Shown piece after piece: positions 52,715-61,524 of a stretch of 64,000 nt of DNA. The stretch's first letter is position 1. Every line of letters begins with the position of its first letter. The notes beneath the pieces are model-generated. The model was not told the origin of the DNA. It was given only the letters and a program-made list of their open reading frames with translations, and ran no database searches. Source of the DNA: Phycicoccus endophyticus (lineage in GTDB: Bacteria > Actinomycetota > Actinomycetes > Actinomycetales > Dermatophilaceae). Both the position numbers and the translations under genes were made by a program. The DNA lies in the NCBI RefSeq assembly GCF_011326735.1, contig NZ_JAANCN010000010.1:48524-112523 (forward strand), in the 5' to 3' direction.

Positions 52715-55700
52715 TCACGCCGGGCCCGGGCTGCGCCGGCGGGCGCCCTGGAGCTGCCCGGCCGAGGCACGCCGCAGTGCCGCCTGCTCCAGGCGCAGCG
52801 CCTCGCTCGCGCCGACCGGGTCGCCCCGCGCGTCGAGGACCGCGGCGAGCACCTGGTAGCTGAAGGCGACGCTCAGCGGCCGGTCGAGGGCCGTGAACTC
52901 CTCGACCGCTCCCCGCAGGTCCTCCTCGGCCCCCGGCAGGTCGCCGAGGAGGAAGCGGGCGTGCCCGCAGGTGCGCCGGGCGCGCGCGGTGAGGAAGGCG
53001 TCCCGGGAGGCGCTCGCGCGCTCCAGGGCCGTCCCGGCCTGCTCGAGGGCGTCCCCGAAGCGGCCGGCGGCCAGGCTGACCTCGGCCTGGGCGTCCAGGG
53101 CGTAGGAGTACATGTGGACCGCGCCCACCGAGGAGAGGATCTCCAGGGACTCGTCGACGAGCAGGGTCGCGGCACCGAGCTCACCGGTGCGCCGCCGGGC
53201 CCGGGACAGCTCGAGGGTGGCGAGGGCGTAGGCGACCGTGCGGGGGGTCTCGGCGAGGATCTCGCGGGCGCGGGTGAACTCGCGCGCGGACTCGGGCAGC
53301 TCGTCGTAGTCGTTGTGGACCGTGCCCCGGGCGATGGCCGCCCACGCGGCGAGCGTCGGGTCGCCGCTGCGGGCGATCTGGGTCTCGGCGGCGGCGATGG
53401 CGGCCGTCGCCTCCTCCCGGCGTCCGAGGGAGGTCGCGGCCTGGGCGCTGACGAGCGAGGCGGCCGCCGCGGCCGCGTGCTCACCGAGGAGGGTCAGGCG
53501 GGGCCGGGCGGCCTCCGCGAGCTCGCGGGCCTCCCGCGAGGCCGACCGCCGGTCCTGGAGGAGCCAGGCACGGCAGAGCAGGAGGACGGCGGCGCCCAGC
53601 CGGCTGTCGTCGTCCGCCCCGCGCAGAGCGCCGGTGACCTCGCGCTCGGCCTCGAACCAGGCATACAGGTCGGTCGAGGCGTCGGTTCCGAGCGCGGTGT
53701 CGGCGAGCAGCCGCCACGCCAGGTCGGGGCGGTCCCTCGCCACCGCGCGCGCCAGCGAGACGAACAGCGGTGTCTCGGTGCGGAAGAAGCGCCTCGACCG
53801 TCGCCTGACGCGCGGTGGTGGAAGGACCCGCCGTAACCCCTGGGGCCGGGCGGGGACCGGGAGGAAGCGGTAGGGCCGGTCCTCGAGGAAGGCTGCGGAA
53901 CGGTCGACGGCGGCCTCGGCGACGGCGAGCGTCGCGCTGCGGGTGTCGGGGTGCCCGGGCTGTCCCTGCGGGCCCGCGGCGGCCCGCACGTGGGAGCGGA
54001 CGAGGTCGTGCAGGCGGTACTGGGTGTCGTGGTCCTCGCGCACCACGGGCTCGAGCAGGCCGGCCTCGACCATGGCGTCGAGCGCCGCCTCTCCCGCGGC
54101 GGCGTCCTGCACGGTGGCCGTGACGACCCAGCCGCTCACCGTGTCGGCGGGCAGCTGTGCCACGGCGCCGAGCGCGTGGCGGGTGACCGTGTCGAGGTCC
54201 TCCAGCAGCCGACCGAGGCTGTCGCGCAGGAGGGTTCCCTCGGGGGCGCGGCCACCGGTCCCGGGCTGGTCGAGGCGCCCGGCGAGGTCGTCCAGGCCGA
54301 GGTCGGGACGCTGCGCAAGCCGACCGGCGGCGAGCCGCAGCCCGAGCGGCAGGCCGCCGGTCAGCCGGACGACCTCCGCGGCGGCCTCCGGCTCCTCGGC
54401 CACCCGCTCGGCCCCGACGAGGCCCGCGAGGAGGGCGAGCGCGGGCTCGGTGGTGAGGCTGCGCAGGCGCAGGTGCAGGTCCGTGGCCAGGCCCTCGATC
54501 GCCCGGCGTGAGGTGAGGACCGCCATCGACCCTGCGCTCGCGGGCAGCAGGTCGGCCAGGTCGCAGCCCGCGCCCGGCACGCAGGCGACGTTGTCGAGGA
54601 CGACGAGGACCCGGCGCCCGTCGAGGAGGGAGCGCAAGAGCCCGGCCCGCGCCGGGGGCGAGGAGGGCACGGCCTCGGGGTGGACCCCGAGCAGGGGGAG
54701 GAAGGAGGTGAGGACCGCCTCGGTGTCGATGCCGCCCGGCTCGTTCGCCGCGTCGTGGTAGAGGGTGCCGTCGGGGAAGAGGTCGCGCAGGGCGTGTCCC
54801 GCCTCCAGGGCCAGCGCCGAGGTCCCGACCCCCGGCAGACCGGTGACGGCGACGACGACGGCGCCCTGGTCGAGCGCCCGCGCCGCGTCCCGCAGAGCGG
54901 CGAGCTCCCGGCCCCGGCCGAGCAGGGTGTCCGGGCGCCGGGGAAGCATCCGGGGCACCGGCAGCGCCCTCGGCGCCTCCTCGACCGAGGCCCTCGAGGG
55001 GTGCGGCCCGGCCCGGAGGTGCTGGCCGGCCTCCCCGGCGAGGACGACCCGCTGGGCCTCGACGAGGCGCTCGGAGGGTCGGACCCCGAGCTCGTCGTCC
55101 AGCCGGGCCCGGGCCTCCTGGAAGACCTCGAGGGCCCGTCCCTGCCGGCCGGTGGCGGCGAGGGCGAGCATCGACAGCGCGACGAAGCCCTCGTGCAGCG
55201 GGTGGCGGGCGGTCAGGGCGGCCAGCTCGGCGACGAGACCGTCGAGCGCGCCGGCGCGCAGGGCGCTCTCGTGGCGCTCCTCGAGCACCGAGAGCCGCTC
55301 CTGGCCGAGCCGCTCGCGCTCGAGCTCGACCGCGGAGGTCGCCGGCGCCCCCTGGAGCGGGTCGTGGCCGAAGGCCGCCAGCGCGGCGTCGTAGTGGGCG
55401 AGGGCTCGGCCGGGGTCCTCGGTGCGGGCGGCTCTCCCTGCGGCCACCGCGGCCTGCCATGCGGCGAGGTCGAGGGCGACCTCGCCGCCGAGCCGGTAGC
55501 CCCGCCCCTCGGTGACGACGACGTCCTCGCGGCCCGCCTTGCGCCGGACACCCGAGACGAGGGACTGCACGCGGTTGCGGGCCGAGGCCGGCGGCTCGCC
55601 GTCCCAGAGCCAGTCGGCGAGGGAGTCCAGGTCCACCTGGCCCCGCAGCCCGGCGAGGGCGAGCAGCCCGTGCTCGAGCTCGCTCAGCCGCACCCGCTCG

Positions 55701-55771
55701 CCCCCGACGCTCAGCCGGATGCTCCCGAGGACCTCGAGCTCCAGGAGGGGTCTTCCCGGGGTCAGGGGCAC
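52715..55771 (-). CDS. AfsR/SARP-type regulator with degenerate NTPase domain
   Basis: A 1018-aa transcription factor. Residues ~1-95 form a SARP winged helix (LLELEVLGSIRLSV, RVQSLVSGVRRKAG), ~100-245 a bacterial transcriptional activator (BTAD) domain, ~275-560 an NB-ARC-like NTPase domain and ~690-1000 TPR-like helices. In the P-loop, GLPGVGTSALAL, the essential lysine is Thr317, so ATP binding is doubtful; the Walker B strand (RRVLVVLDNV) is present. SARP/AfsR proteins activate secondary metabolism or cell differentiation. The GTG at 55771 is chosen because TAGGGT is 7 nt upstream. Target genes are unknown; the CHAP gene is the immediate neighbour. Confidence 0.85.
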   Translation of the reverse strand: MPLTPGRPLLELEVLGSIRLSVGGERVRLSELEHGLLALAGLRGQVDLDSLADWLWDGEPPASARNRVQSLVSGVRRKAGREDVVVTEGRGYRLGGEVALDLAAWQAAVAAGRAARTEDPGRALAHYDAALAAFGHDPLQGAPATSAVELERERLGQERLSVLEERHESALRAGALDGLVAELAALTARHPLHEGFVALSMLALAATGRQGRALEVFQEARARLDDELGVRPSERLVEAQRVVLAGEAGQHLRAGPHPSRASVEEAPRALPVPRMLPRRPDTLLGRGRELAALRDAARALDQGAVVVAVTGLPGVGTSALALEAGHALRDLFPDGTLYHDAANEPGGIDTEAVLTSFLPLLGVHPEAVPSSPPARAGLLRSLLDGRRVLVVLDNVACVPGAGCDLADLLPASAGSMAVLTSRRAIEGLATDLHLRLRSLTTEPALALLAGLVGAERVAEEPEAAAEVVRLTGGLPLGLRLAAGRLAQRPDLGLDDLAGRLDQPGTGGRAPEGTLLRDSLGRLLEDLDTVTRHALGAVAQLPADTVSGWVVTATVQDAAAGEAALDAMVEAGLLEPVVREDHDTQYRLHDLVRSHVRAAAGPQGQPGHPDTRSATLAVAEAAVDRSAAFLEDRPYRFLPVPARPQGLRRVLPPPRVRRRSRRFFRTETPLFVSLARAVARDRPDLAWRLLADTALGTDASTDLYAWFEAEREVTGALRGADDDSRLGAAVLLLCRAWLLQDRRSASREARELAEAARPRLTLLGEHAAAAAASLVSAQAATSLGRREEATAAIAAAETQIARSGDPTLAAWAAIARGTVHNDYDELPESAREFTRAREILAETPRTVAYALATLELSRARRRTGELGAATLLVDESLEILSSVGAVHMYSYALDAQAEVSLAAGRFGDALEQAGTALERASASRDAFLTARARRTCGHARFLLGDLPGAEEDLRGAVEEFTALDRPLSVAFSYQVLAAVLDARGDPVGASEALRLEQAALRRASAGQLQGARRRSPGPA

Positions 55772-55778
55772 GATGGTG

Positions 55779-55784
55779 ACCCTA
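55779..55784 (-). promoter_or_regulatory. -10 hexamer TAGGGT of the AfsR-like regulator (leaderless)
   Basis: TAGGGT on the minus strand lies 7 nt from the GTG at 55771. It decides the start: longer upstream readings would cross this promoter. Confidence 0.55.
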
Positions 55785-55906
55785 GGCACGCCGGGCGGGG
55801 CACCACAACCGCAACGGGCAGGACCGCGCCGGTCGGGCCGTGCGGCCGGCGGCCGGCGGGTGTGCGAGGATCGGGCCGTCGGCGACCCCGTTGCGAGAGG
55901 ACCCCA

Positions 55907-56113
55907 GTGAGCGAGCCGGTCGCGCCCAGCGCACACCTCGAGCCGTGGCTGCGGGAGATCCTGCGCTGTCCGGCCTGCCGCAGCGAGCTGCGCGACGACG
56001 ACGGGCCCGGGGGGCCCGAGCTGGTGTGCACGGACGCGGACTGTGGGCTGGCCTACCGGGTCGACGACGGCGTGCCCGTCCTGCTCGTCGACGAGGCCCG
56101 CCGCCCGGGCTGA
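55907..56113 (+). CDS. Trm112-family zinc-ribbon protein
   Basis: A 68-aa protein with two cysteine pairs, LRCPACRSEL and CTDADCG, then AYRVDDGVPVLL, the classic Trm112/YcaR signature. In other organisms Trm112 partners methyltransferases; in actinobacteria its gene stands between manB and the SIS gene and its partner is unknown. The GTG has GAGAGG 6 nt upstream. It is followed after 11 bp by the SIS gene. Confidence 0.87.
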   Translation: MSEPVAPSAHLEPWLREILRCPACRSELRDDDGPGGPELVCTDADCGLAYRVDDGVPVLLVDEARRPG

Positions 56114-56124
56114 CCGGAGCCGCG

Positions 56125-57276
56125 ATGACCTGGCTGGACGAGCAGCGCCTCGAGGACCCGCAGTCCCTCGCGGCGCTCGACAGCCGCGCGACCCTGCGCT
56201 CGCTGGCGTCCGCGGGCGCCCAGGTGCGCCGTGGCGTCGTCGCCGCCGACGAGAGCGGGGTCGAGCGGGTCGCGGGCGGTGAGCGCCCGCGCGCGGTCCT
56301 CGTCGCGGCCCTGGGTGGCTCCGCCGTGGTCGGCGACGTCCTCGACCTGCTCGCCGAGCCGGGGTCGCCGGTGCCGGTGCTCGTCCGCGGTGCCGGGCCG
56401 CTGCCCGGGTGGGTCGGTCCGCTCGACCTCGTCGTCGCCGTGTCGCAGTCGGGGTCGGCCCCGGGCCCGCTCGGGCTCGCGGCGGAGGCCGCCCGCCGGG
56501 GTGCCTCGCTGCTCACCGTCGGTGCCGCCGGGTCCCCGCTCGCCGAGGTGGCGGCGCGGGCGCGCGGCGTCCACGTGGAGACCGCCCTGCCGGCGCCGAC
56601 GTCCCGGACGGCGCTCTGGGGGCTGCTGACGCCCGTGCTCGTCGCAGCCGACCGGCTGGGCCTGCTCGACTGCCCCGGCCCGGTGCTCGAGCGGGTGGCC
56701 GACGTCCTCGACGAGGTGGCCGAGGAGTGCCGCCCCGGGTCGGAGGCGTTCGTCAACCCGGCCAAGGTCCTCGCGGTCGGGCTCGACTCCACCGTCCCCG
56801 TCGTGCTCGGCGACGGCGCGCTCGCCGGGGTCGCCGCGTGCCGGGCGGCCCAGATGCTCGCGCGCACCGCCCGGGTGCCGGCGACCCACGGTGCGCTCCC
56901 CGATGCCGCGGCCTCGGTCGTGGCGACCTTCGACGGCCCCTTCGGCAGCGGGCTCGGGCTCGGCGACGGCGGTGGCCACGACATCTTCGCCGACCCCTAC
57001 CTCGACGGGCCCGCGCTGCCGAGGCTCGGCCTGCTCGCCCTGCGCGACCCGGCCTCCGACGACGCGGCCCGCGCGCTGGCCGACGCGGTCGTGGCCTCGG
57101 CCCGGGACGCCGGGGCGGTCGTCCTCGAGCCGGAGGGACGCCCGGGACATCCCGTGGAGCGCCTCGCGGCGCTCGTCGGGGTCACCGACTTCGCGGCCAC
57201 CTACCTCGCGCTGGGGCTCGGGCTGGACCCAGCCCTCTCCGAGCACGTCTCGGACCTGCGCGAGCGCACCTCCTGA
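56125..57276 (+). CDS. SIS-domain phosphosugar isomerase-like protein
   Basis: A 383-aa protein resembling bifunctional phosphoglucose/phosphomannose isomerases (Rv3256c type). SIS features include AVLVAALGGSAVVGDVLDLLA, DLVVAVSQSGSAPGPLGLAAEA and GASLLTVGAAGSPLAE; the second half contains GDGALAGVAACRAAQMLAR and the ending VGVTDFAATYLALGLGLDP. It may link fructose-6-P with mannose-6-P or glucose-6-P. This matters since a classic manA gene, usual next door in relatives, is missing in this window. It forms an operon with the Trm112 gene. Confidence 0.82.
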   Translation: MTWLDEQRLEDPQSLAALDSRATLRSLASAGAQVRRGVVAADESGVERVAGGERPRAVLVAALGGSAVVGDVLDLLAEPGSPVPVLVRGAGPLPGWVGPLDLVVAVSQSGSAPGPLGLAAEAARRGASLLTVGAAGSPLAEVAARARGVHVETALPAPTSRTALWGLLTPVLVAADRLGLLDCPGPVLERVADVLDEVAEECRPGSEAFVNPAKVLAVGLDSTVPVVLGDGALAGVAACRAAQMLARTARVPATHGALPDAAASVVATFDGPFGSGLGLGDGGGHDIFADPYLDGPALPRLGLLALRDPASDDAARALADAVVASARDAGAVVLEPEGRPGHPVERLAALVGVTDFAATYLALGLGLDPALSEHVSDLRERTS

Positions 57277-57302
57277 GCGAGCGGCGCCCCGGGCCGACGG
57301 CC

Positions 57303-57584
57303 CTAGCCGTGTTCGGCGTCGCGCTTGCCCGCCGCCGCCCGACGGGCCTGGTCGAGGGTGCGCTGCTCGACGGCGCCCGGGTCGCCCTCGGGGTCGGGGA
57401 CGGGAATCGGCTCGACGGGCTCGCCCATGGCCTCCGCCCGGGCGAGCGCCCCGCGCTGGGTCTGGGCGATGTCCTCGGCCTCGGCACGCCACTGCTCGGC
57501 AGGCCGGCGCGCCTCGTGCTCGTCCGCGGCCCGCTGGGCCTGGTCGGCTCGGGCTTGGTCCTGGTTGCTCGGCTCCGGCGTCAT
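57303..57584 (-). CDS. Small Glu/Ala-rich hypothetical protein
   Basis: A 93-aa highly charged protein (MTPEPSNQDQARADQAQRAA...), rich in Glu, Ala, Gln, Arg and Pro. It is probably disordered or partly helical and shows no known domain. The start ATG has GGGAG almost touching it. It may be a real actinobacterial hypothetical, but the composition is biased and another frame is open on both strands, so support is modest. Confidence 0.45.
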   Translation of the reverse strand: MTPEPSNQDQARADQAQRAADEHEARRPAEQWRAEAEDIAQTQRGALARAEAMGEPVEPIPVPDPEGDPGAVEQRTLDQARRAAAGKRDAEHG

Positions 57585-57640
57585 ACTCCCGTCGCTACCC
57601 GGTGGCCCGGGCCCGCAACCCCCGACGGGACCGGTCGCGC

Positions 57641-58180
57641 TCAGCCGACCGGCTGGGCCAGGGCGAGCCGCTCGGCACCGGGCAGCGCGAGCAGGTCGGC
57701 TCCGCGGCAGAGGACCTTGCTCCTGCGCAGCCCGCTGCCGACGACGACCTCCGCGGTGTCGGCGACCGCGTCGTCGACGAGCAGCGGCCAGCCGGCGGGG
57801 AGCCCGACCGGCGTGATCCCGCCGAACTCCATCCCCGTGCGGCCCACGGCGTCCCCGTGCGGGGCGAAGGAGATCTTGCGGGCGCCGAGGTGGCGGCGCA
57901 CGACGCCGTTGACGTCGGCGCGGTGCGTCGCGAGCACCATGACGGCGGCGTACGTCTCGACGCCGGCGCGCTTGGCCCGCACGACGACGCAGTTGGCGCT
58001 CGCCCCGAGGTCCACGTCGTAGGCCTCGCACAAGGCGGCGGTGTCGGCGAGCCCGGGGTCGATCGCCGCGACCTCGGCGCCACCGACGAGGCCGGCCAGC
58101 CCCGCGGCGACGGGGGGCGCGAGCAGCTCGCCGTGCTCGCCCGCAGGCATCCAGTCCAGGGTTCCGCGAGTGGTCGGCAT
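57641..58180 (-). CDS. YbaK/EbsC-family aminoacyl-tRNA deacylase
   Basis: A 179-aa protein of the YbaK/ProX family that clears misacylated tRNAs such as Cys-tRNA(Pro) or Ala-tRNA(Pro). It shows CVVVRAKRAGVETYAAVMVLATHRADVNGVVRRHLG, here cited only as its start CVVVRAKR, the lysine in GARKISFAP, the loop GMEFGGITPVGLPAGWP and the end SGLRRSKVLC. The ATG at 58180 is used since TACCGT is 7 nt upstream; a GTG three codons before it lies in the spacer. It is divergent from the CDF gene. Confidence 0.87.
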   Translation of the reverse strand: MPTTRGTLDWMPAGEHGELLAPPVAAGLAGLVGGAEVAAIDPGLADTAALCEAYDVDLGASANCVVVRAKRAGVETYAAVMVLATHRADVNGVVRRHLGARKISFAPHGDAVGRTGMEFGGITPVGLPAGWPLLVDDAVADTAEVVVGSGLRRSKVLCRGADLLALPGAERLALAQPVG

Positions 58181-58187
58181 GAGCCCC

Positions 58188-58215
58188 ACGGTAGGCGACC
58201 CGGGGTGGCTAGGGT
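58188..58215. promoter_or_regulatory. Back-to-back leaderless promoters (YbaK and CDF genes)
   Basis: TACCGT on the minus strand (58188-58193) is 7 nt from the ATG at 58180. TAGGGT on the plus strand (58210-58215) is 6 nt from the ATG at 58222. The start codons are 41 bp apart, the tightest divergent pair in the window. Confidence 0.65.
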
Positions 58216-58221
58216 CGGGCC

Positions 58222-59238
58222 ATGGCGAGCGAGGGCGGCAAGGCGGCGATCATGGCGGCGTTCCTGGCCAACCTCGGGGTCGCCGTGACCAAGCTCGTCG
58301 CCTTCCTGCTCACGGGGTTCTCCTCGATGCTCGCCGAGTCGATCCACTCGGTCGCCGACACGGGCAACCAGCTGCTCCTCCTGCTCGGCAGCCGGCGGGC
58401 GAGCCGCGAGGCGAGCCTGGAGCACCCCTTCGGGTACGGCCAGCAGCGCTACGTCTACTCCTTCCTCGTCGCGATCATGCTCTTCGTCCTCGGGGGGTTG
58501 TTCGCGCTCTACGAGGCCTACGAGAAGGTGCGCGAGGCGCTCGGGGAGGAGGACTACGACCCGTTCGCCTCGAGGTGGTGGTGGGTGCCGCTCGCGGTCG
58601 TCCTCGTCGCGATGGTCCTCGAGGGCTCGAGCCTGCGCACCGCGGTGCGCGCGTCCAACCGGGTGCGGGGGCGGCGCTCGTGGCTGCGCTTCGTCCGCAC
58701 GACGAAGTCCCCGGAGCTGCCCGTGGTCCTCCTCGAGGACTTCGGCGCCCTCATCGGCCTGACCGCCGCCTTCCTCGGCATCGGGCTGACCGTCGTGACC
58801 GCCGACCCGGTGTGGGACGGGATCGGCTCCGGGGTCATCGGGGTGCTGCTCGTCGTCCTCGCCGTGTTCCTCGCCGTCGAGATGGGCTCGCTGCTCGTCG
58901 GCGAGGCGGCCACCCCGGAGCTGCGCGGCGCGATCCTCGAGGCGCTCGCCTCGCCGGGCGCCGTGGACCGGGTCATCAACAGCCGCACGATGCACCTCGG
59001 CCCCGACGAGATCCTTGTCGCCGCCAAGCTCGCCGTCGGCGAGACCGACAGCGCGCTCGAGATCACGGCGGCGATCGACGAGGCCGAGCGCGCCGCGCGC
59101 GCGTGCGCGCCGGAGGTGGAGATGGTCATCTACCTCGAGCCCGACCTCGACCACGCCCCCGGCAGCCCCAACGTCGACGGGCCGGGGGTCGACCCCGACC
59201 CGCGTGAGTCGGCCGTCGAGGACGCCTCGCACGGCTGA
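58222..59238 (+). CDS. Cation diffusion facilitator transporter
   Basis: A 338-aa metal/proton antiporter. It has six membrane helices within ~10-245 and a cytoplasmic C-terminal domain. The helix II site is SMLAESIHSVADTGNQ, the helix V site LEDFGALIGLTAAFLG, and the loop LEHPFGYGQQRYVYSF is typical of the ZitB/YdfM-like branch. Probable substrates are Zn, Co, Mn or Fe ions. Residue pattern D/E-H-D rather than D-D leaves metal choice open. It lies between ybaK and ahcY. Confidence 0.9.
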   Translation: MASEGGKAAIMAAFLANLGVAVTKLVAFLLTGFSSMLAESIHSVADTGNQLLLLLGSRRASREASLEHPFGYGQQRYVYSFLVAIMLFVLGGLFALYEAYEKVREALGEEDYDPFASRWWWVPLAVVLVAMVLEGSSLRTAVRASNRVRGRRSWLRFVRTTKSPELPVVLLEDFGALIGLTAAFLGIGLTVVTADPVWDGIGSGVIGVLLVVLAVFLAVEMGSLLVGEAATPELRGAILEALASPGAVDRVINSRTMHLGPDEILVAAKLAVGETDSALEITAAIDEAERAARACAPEVEMVIYLEPDLDHAPGSPNVDGPGVDPDPRESAVEDASHG

Positions 59239-59276
59239 GCCGACGCCCGGGCCCGCCCGCGCGGGTGACGCTGGGG

Positions 59277-59381
59277 TATCCTCGCGGACACTGCCGGCTT
59301 GGGTGATGACCCTCGCACTGCGCGGCCCAGATGGGCGACGCCGGTCAACTCGAACGCACGCTGCCCACCAGGAGCTTCCGC
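59277..59381 (+). promoter_or_regulatory. ahcY promoter and structured 5' leader
   Basis: TATCCT at 59277-59282 predicts a start near 59289 and a ~93-nt leader. GCCGGC (59293-59298) can pair with GCCGGT (59340-59345) and enclose two small hairpins: GGGT-GATG-ACCC (59301-59312) and GCCC-AGAT-GGGC (59325-59336). AGGAG at 59370-59374 is the ribosome site. This three-way-junction layout could be a metabolite-sensing element; it does not match the SAH riboswitch consensus that I know. Confidence 0.5.
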
Positions 59382-60833
59382 ATGTCCGTTGACCACCAGG
59401 TACGCGACCTCGCCCTCGCCGAGTCCGGTCGCCACCAGATCCGCCTCGCCGAGCACGAGATGCCCGGCCTGATGTCCCTGCGCGCCGAGTACGGCGCCGC
59501 CCAGCCGCTCGCCGGTGCCCGCATCGCCGGCTCGCTGCACATGACCGTCCAGACGGCCGTCCTCATCGAGACCCTCGTCGCGCTCGGCGCGCAGGTCCGC
59601 TGGGCGTCCTGCAACATCTACTCGACGCAGGACGAGGCCGCGGCCGCGGTCGTCGTCGGCCCGGACGGCACCCCCGAGGACCCCCGCGGCGTGCCCGTCT
59701 TCGCGTGGAAGGGCGAGACCCTCCCGGAGTACTGGGACTGCACCGAGAAGATCCTCACCTGGCCGGGCGGCGAGCTCGCCAACATGATCCTCGACGACGG
59801 GGGCGACGCCACGATGCTCGTCCACAAGGGCACGCAGTGGGAGGCCGCCGGCCAGGTGCCCCCCACGACGGAGGAGGACTCCGAGGAGTTCGGCGTCTTC
59901 AAGGCGCTCGTGCGCCGCACGATGCAGGACGACCCGCAGAAGTGGACGACGGTGGCCGCCGAGATCAAGGGCGTCACCGAGGAGACCACGACGGGCGTCC
60001 ACCGCCTCTACCAGCTGGCCGAGGCCGGCGAGCTGCTCTTCCCGGCGATCAACGTCAACGACTCGGTGACCAAGTCCAAGTTCGACAACAAGTACGGCTG
60101 CCGGCACTCGCTCATCGACGGCCTCAACCGCGCCACCGACGTCCTCATCGGCGGCAAGGTCGCCGTCGTCGCCGGCTACGGCGACGTCGGCAAGGGCTGC
60201 GCGGAGTCCCTGCGCGGCCAGGGCGCCCGGGTCATCGTCACCGAGATCGACCCGATCTGCGCGCTCCAGGCGGCGATGGACGGCTACCAGGTCGCGACGC
60301 TCGAGTCGGTGCTCGACCAGGCCGACATCGTCGTCACCTCGACCGGCTGCCTCCACGTCGTCACGGCCGAGCACATGCAGCAGATGAAGAACAAGGCGAT
60401 CCTCGCCAACATCGGCCACTTCGACAACGAGCTCGACATGGCCGGCCTCGCGAAGGTCCCGGGCGTACGCAAGCAGGAGATCAAGCCGCAGGTCCACGAG
60501 TGGACGTTCGAGGACGGCGACTCGATCATCGTCCTGTCCGAGGGCCGCCTGATGAACCTCGGCAACGCGACGGGTCACCCGTCCTTCGTGATGTCCAACT
60601 CGTTCTCGAACCAGACCATCGCCCAGGTCGAGCTGTTCGGCAAGGACGCCGAGTACTACGACGAGGACGGCCGGCCGACGGTCACGACGCTGCCGAAGCA
60701 CCTCGACGAGAAGGTCGCCGCGCTGCACCTCGAGGCGCTCGGGGCGCAGCTGACCGAGCTGTCCAAGGAGCAGGCCGACTACCTCGGGGTCGACGTGGCC
60801 GGGCCGTACAAGCCCGAGCACTACCGGTACTGA
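59382..60833 (+). CDS. ahcY: S-adenosylhomocysteine hydrolase
   Basis: The 483-aa NAD enzyme splits S-adenosylhomocysteine into adenosine and homocysteine and so keeps methylation going. Motifs include [29 protein letters not shown], the NAD loop [23 protein letters not shown] and the C-terminal YKPEHYRY that reaches into the neighbouring subunit. The ATG at 59382 is chosen from its AGGAG site at 7-nt spacing; an in-frame ATG at 59331 lies within the structured leader. It converges on a response regulator gene. Confidence 0.97.
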   Translation: MSVDHQVRDLALAESGRHQIRLAEHEMPGLMSLRAEYGAAQPLAGARIAGSLHMTVQTAVLIETLVALGAQVRWASCNIYSTQDEAAAAVVVGPDGTPEDPRGVPVFAWKGETLPEYWDCTEKILTWPGGELANMILDDGGDATMLVHKGTQWEAAGQVPPTTEEDSEEFGVFKALVRRTMQDDPQKWTTVAAEIKGVTEETTTGVHRLYQLAEAGELLFPAINVNDSVTKSKFDNKYGCRHSLIDGLNRATDVLIGGKVAVVAGYGDVGKGCAESLRGQGARVIVTEIDPICALQAAMDGYQVATLESVLDQADIVVTSTGCLHVVTAEHMQQMKNKAILANIGHFDNELDMAGLAKVPGVRKQEIKPQVHEWTFEDGDSIIVLSEGRLMNLGNATGHPSFVMSNSFSNQTIAQVELFGKDAEYYDEDGRPTVTTLPKHLDEKVAALHLEALGAQLTELSKEQADYLGVDVAGPYKPEHYRY

Positions 60834-60855
60834 GGGCCGGCCTGCCGGCGCTCAG
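60830..60855. terminator. Palindrome carrying both stop codons (ahcY / response regulator)
   Basis: CTGAG-G-GCCGGC, a CT centre, then GCCGGC-G-CTCAG: an 11-bp inverted repeat with one mismatch per arm. The stop codons at 60831-60833 and 60852-60854 lie inside the outer arms. It resembles the element at 3043-3062 and should stop transcription from both sides. Confidence 0.55.
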
Positions 60856-61505
60856 CGGTCGACGTCGGCGACGAGGCCGAGGCGCACCGCGGCGATGACG
60901 GCGCTGGCCCGGTTGTGGGCGCCGAGCTTCTCGTAGATGCGCCCGATGTGCGTCTTGACCGTCGACGGGCTCATGTAGAGCTGGCGGCCGACCTGCGCGA
61001 CCGAGGCCCCCTCGACGAGGAGGGTGAGCACCTCGGACTCGCGGGCGGTCAGGCTCGCCTGCGGTGCCTCCTGCCGGCGGCGCATCGCCTCGGCGAGCCC
61101 GGTGGCGGAGAACTCCAGCGGGAAGTCCGCCGCCCGGCGGACCGCCGAGAGCACCTGGTCGGCCGGCGCGGACTTGCGCACGAGGGCCGAGGCCCCGGCG
61201 TCGAGGGCCTCCAGCAGGGTCGAGTCGTCGTTGAGCATCGTCAGGACGACGAGCCCGATCTCGGTGGAGCTCGCGCGCACCGAGCGCACGAGCGCCAGCC
61301 CGCTGCCGTCGGGCATCGTCACGTCGATGACGGCGACGACGCGACCCGGCGGCGGGGTGCGCAGCAGCCGCTCGAAGAGCGCGCGGCCCTCGGCGAGCGA
61401 GCCCGCCTGACCGACGACGCGGATGTCCTCCTCGCTTCCGAGCATGCCGGCGACGGCCTCACGCACCACGGCGTGGTCGTCCACGAGCACGACACTGATC
61501 GTCAC
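60852..61505 (-). CDS. NarL/LuxR-family response regulator
   Basis: A 217-aa regulator. The receiver has Asp9/Asp10, phosphoacceptor Asp61 (AVIDVTMPDG) and VVLTML; the C-terminal helix-turn-helix has LTARESEVLTLLVEGASVAQVGRQ-type GerE features and STVKTHIGRIYEKLG. Its GTG follows GGAGGAGGGGAC. It forms an operon with the histidine kinase gene upstream (19-bp gap). Target genes are unknown. Confidence 0.92.
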   Translation of the reverse strand: MTISVVLVDDHAVVREAVAGMLGSEEDIRVVGQAGSLAEGRALFERLLRTPPPGRVVAVIDVTMPDGSGLALVRSVRASSTEIGLVVLTMLNDDSTLLEALDAGASALVRKSAPADQVLSAVRRAADFPLEFSATGLAEAMRRRQEAPQASLTARESEVLTLLVEGASVAQVGRQLYMSPSTVKTHIGRIYEKLGAHNRASAVIAAVRLGLVADVDR

Positions 61506-61524
61506 GTCCCCTCCTCCTGTGGCC

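Noticed and set aside
59291..59346. SAM-IV or SAH riboswitch call for the ahcY leader
   Set aside because: Only GGGTGATGACC resembles SAM-IV and the needed 5' part is missing; the SAH core is not seen. It is kept as an unclassified structured leader.
59130..60821. Long minus-strand open frame (563 codons) opposite ahcY
   Set aside because: It is a shadow of the highly conserved ahcY; its translation is biased and shows no domain.
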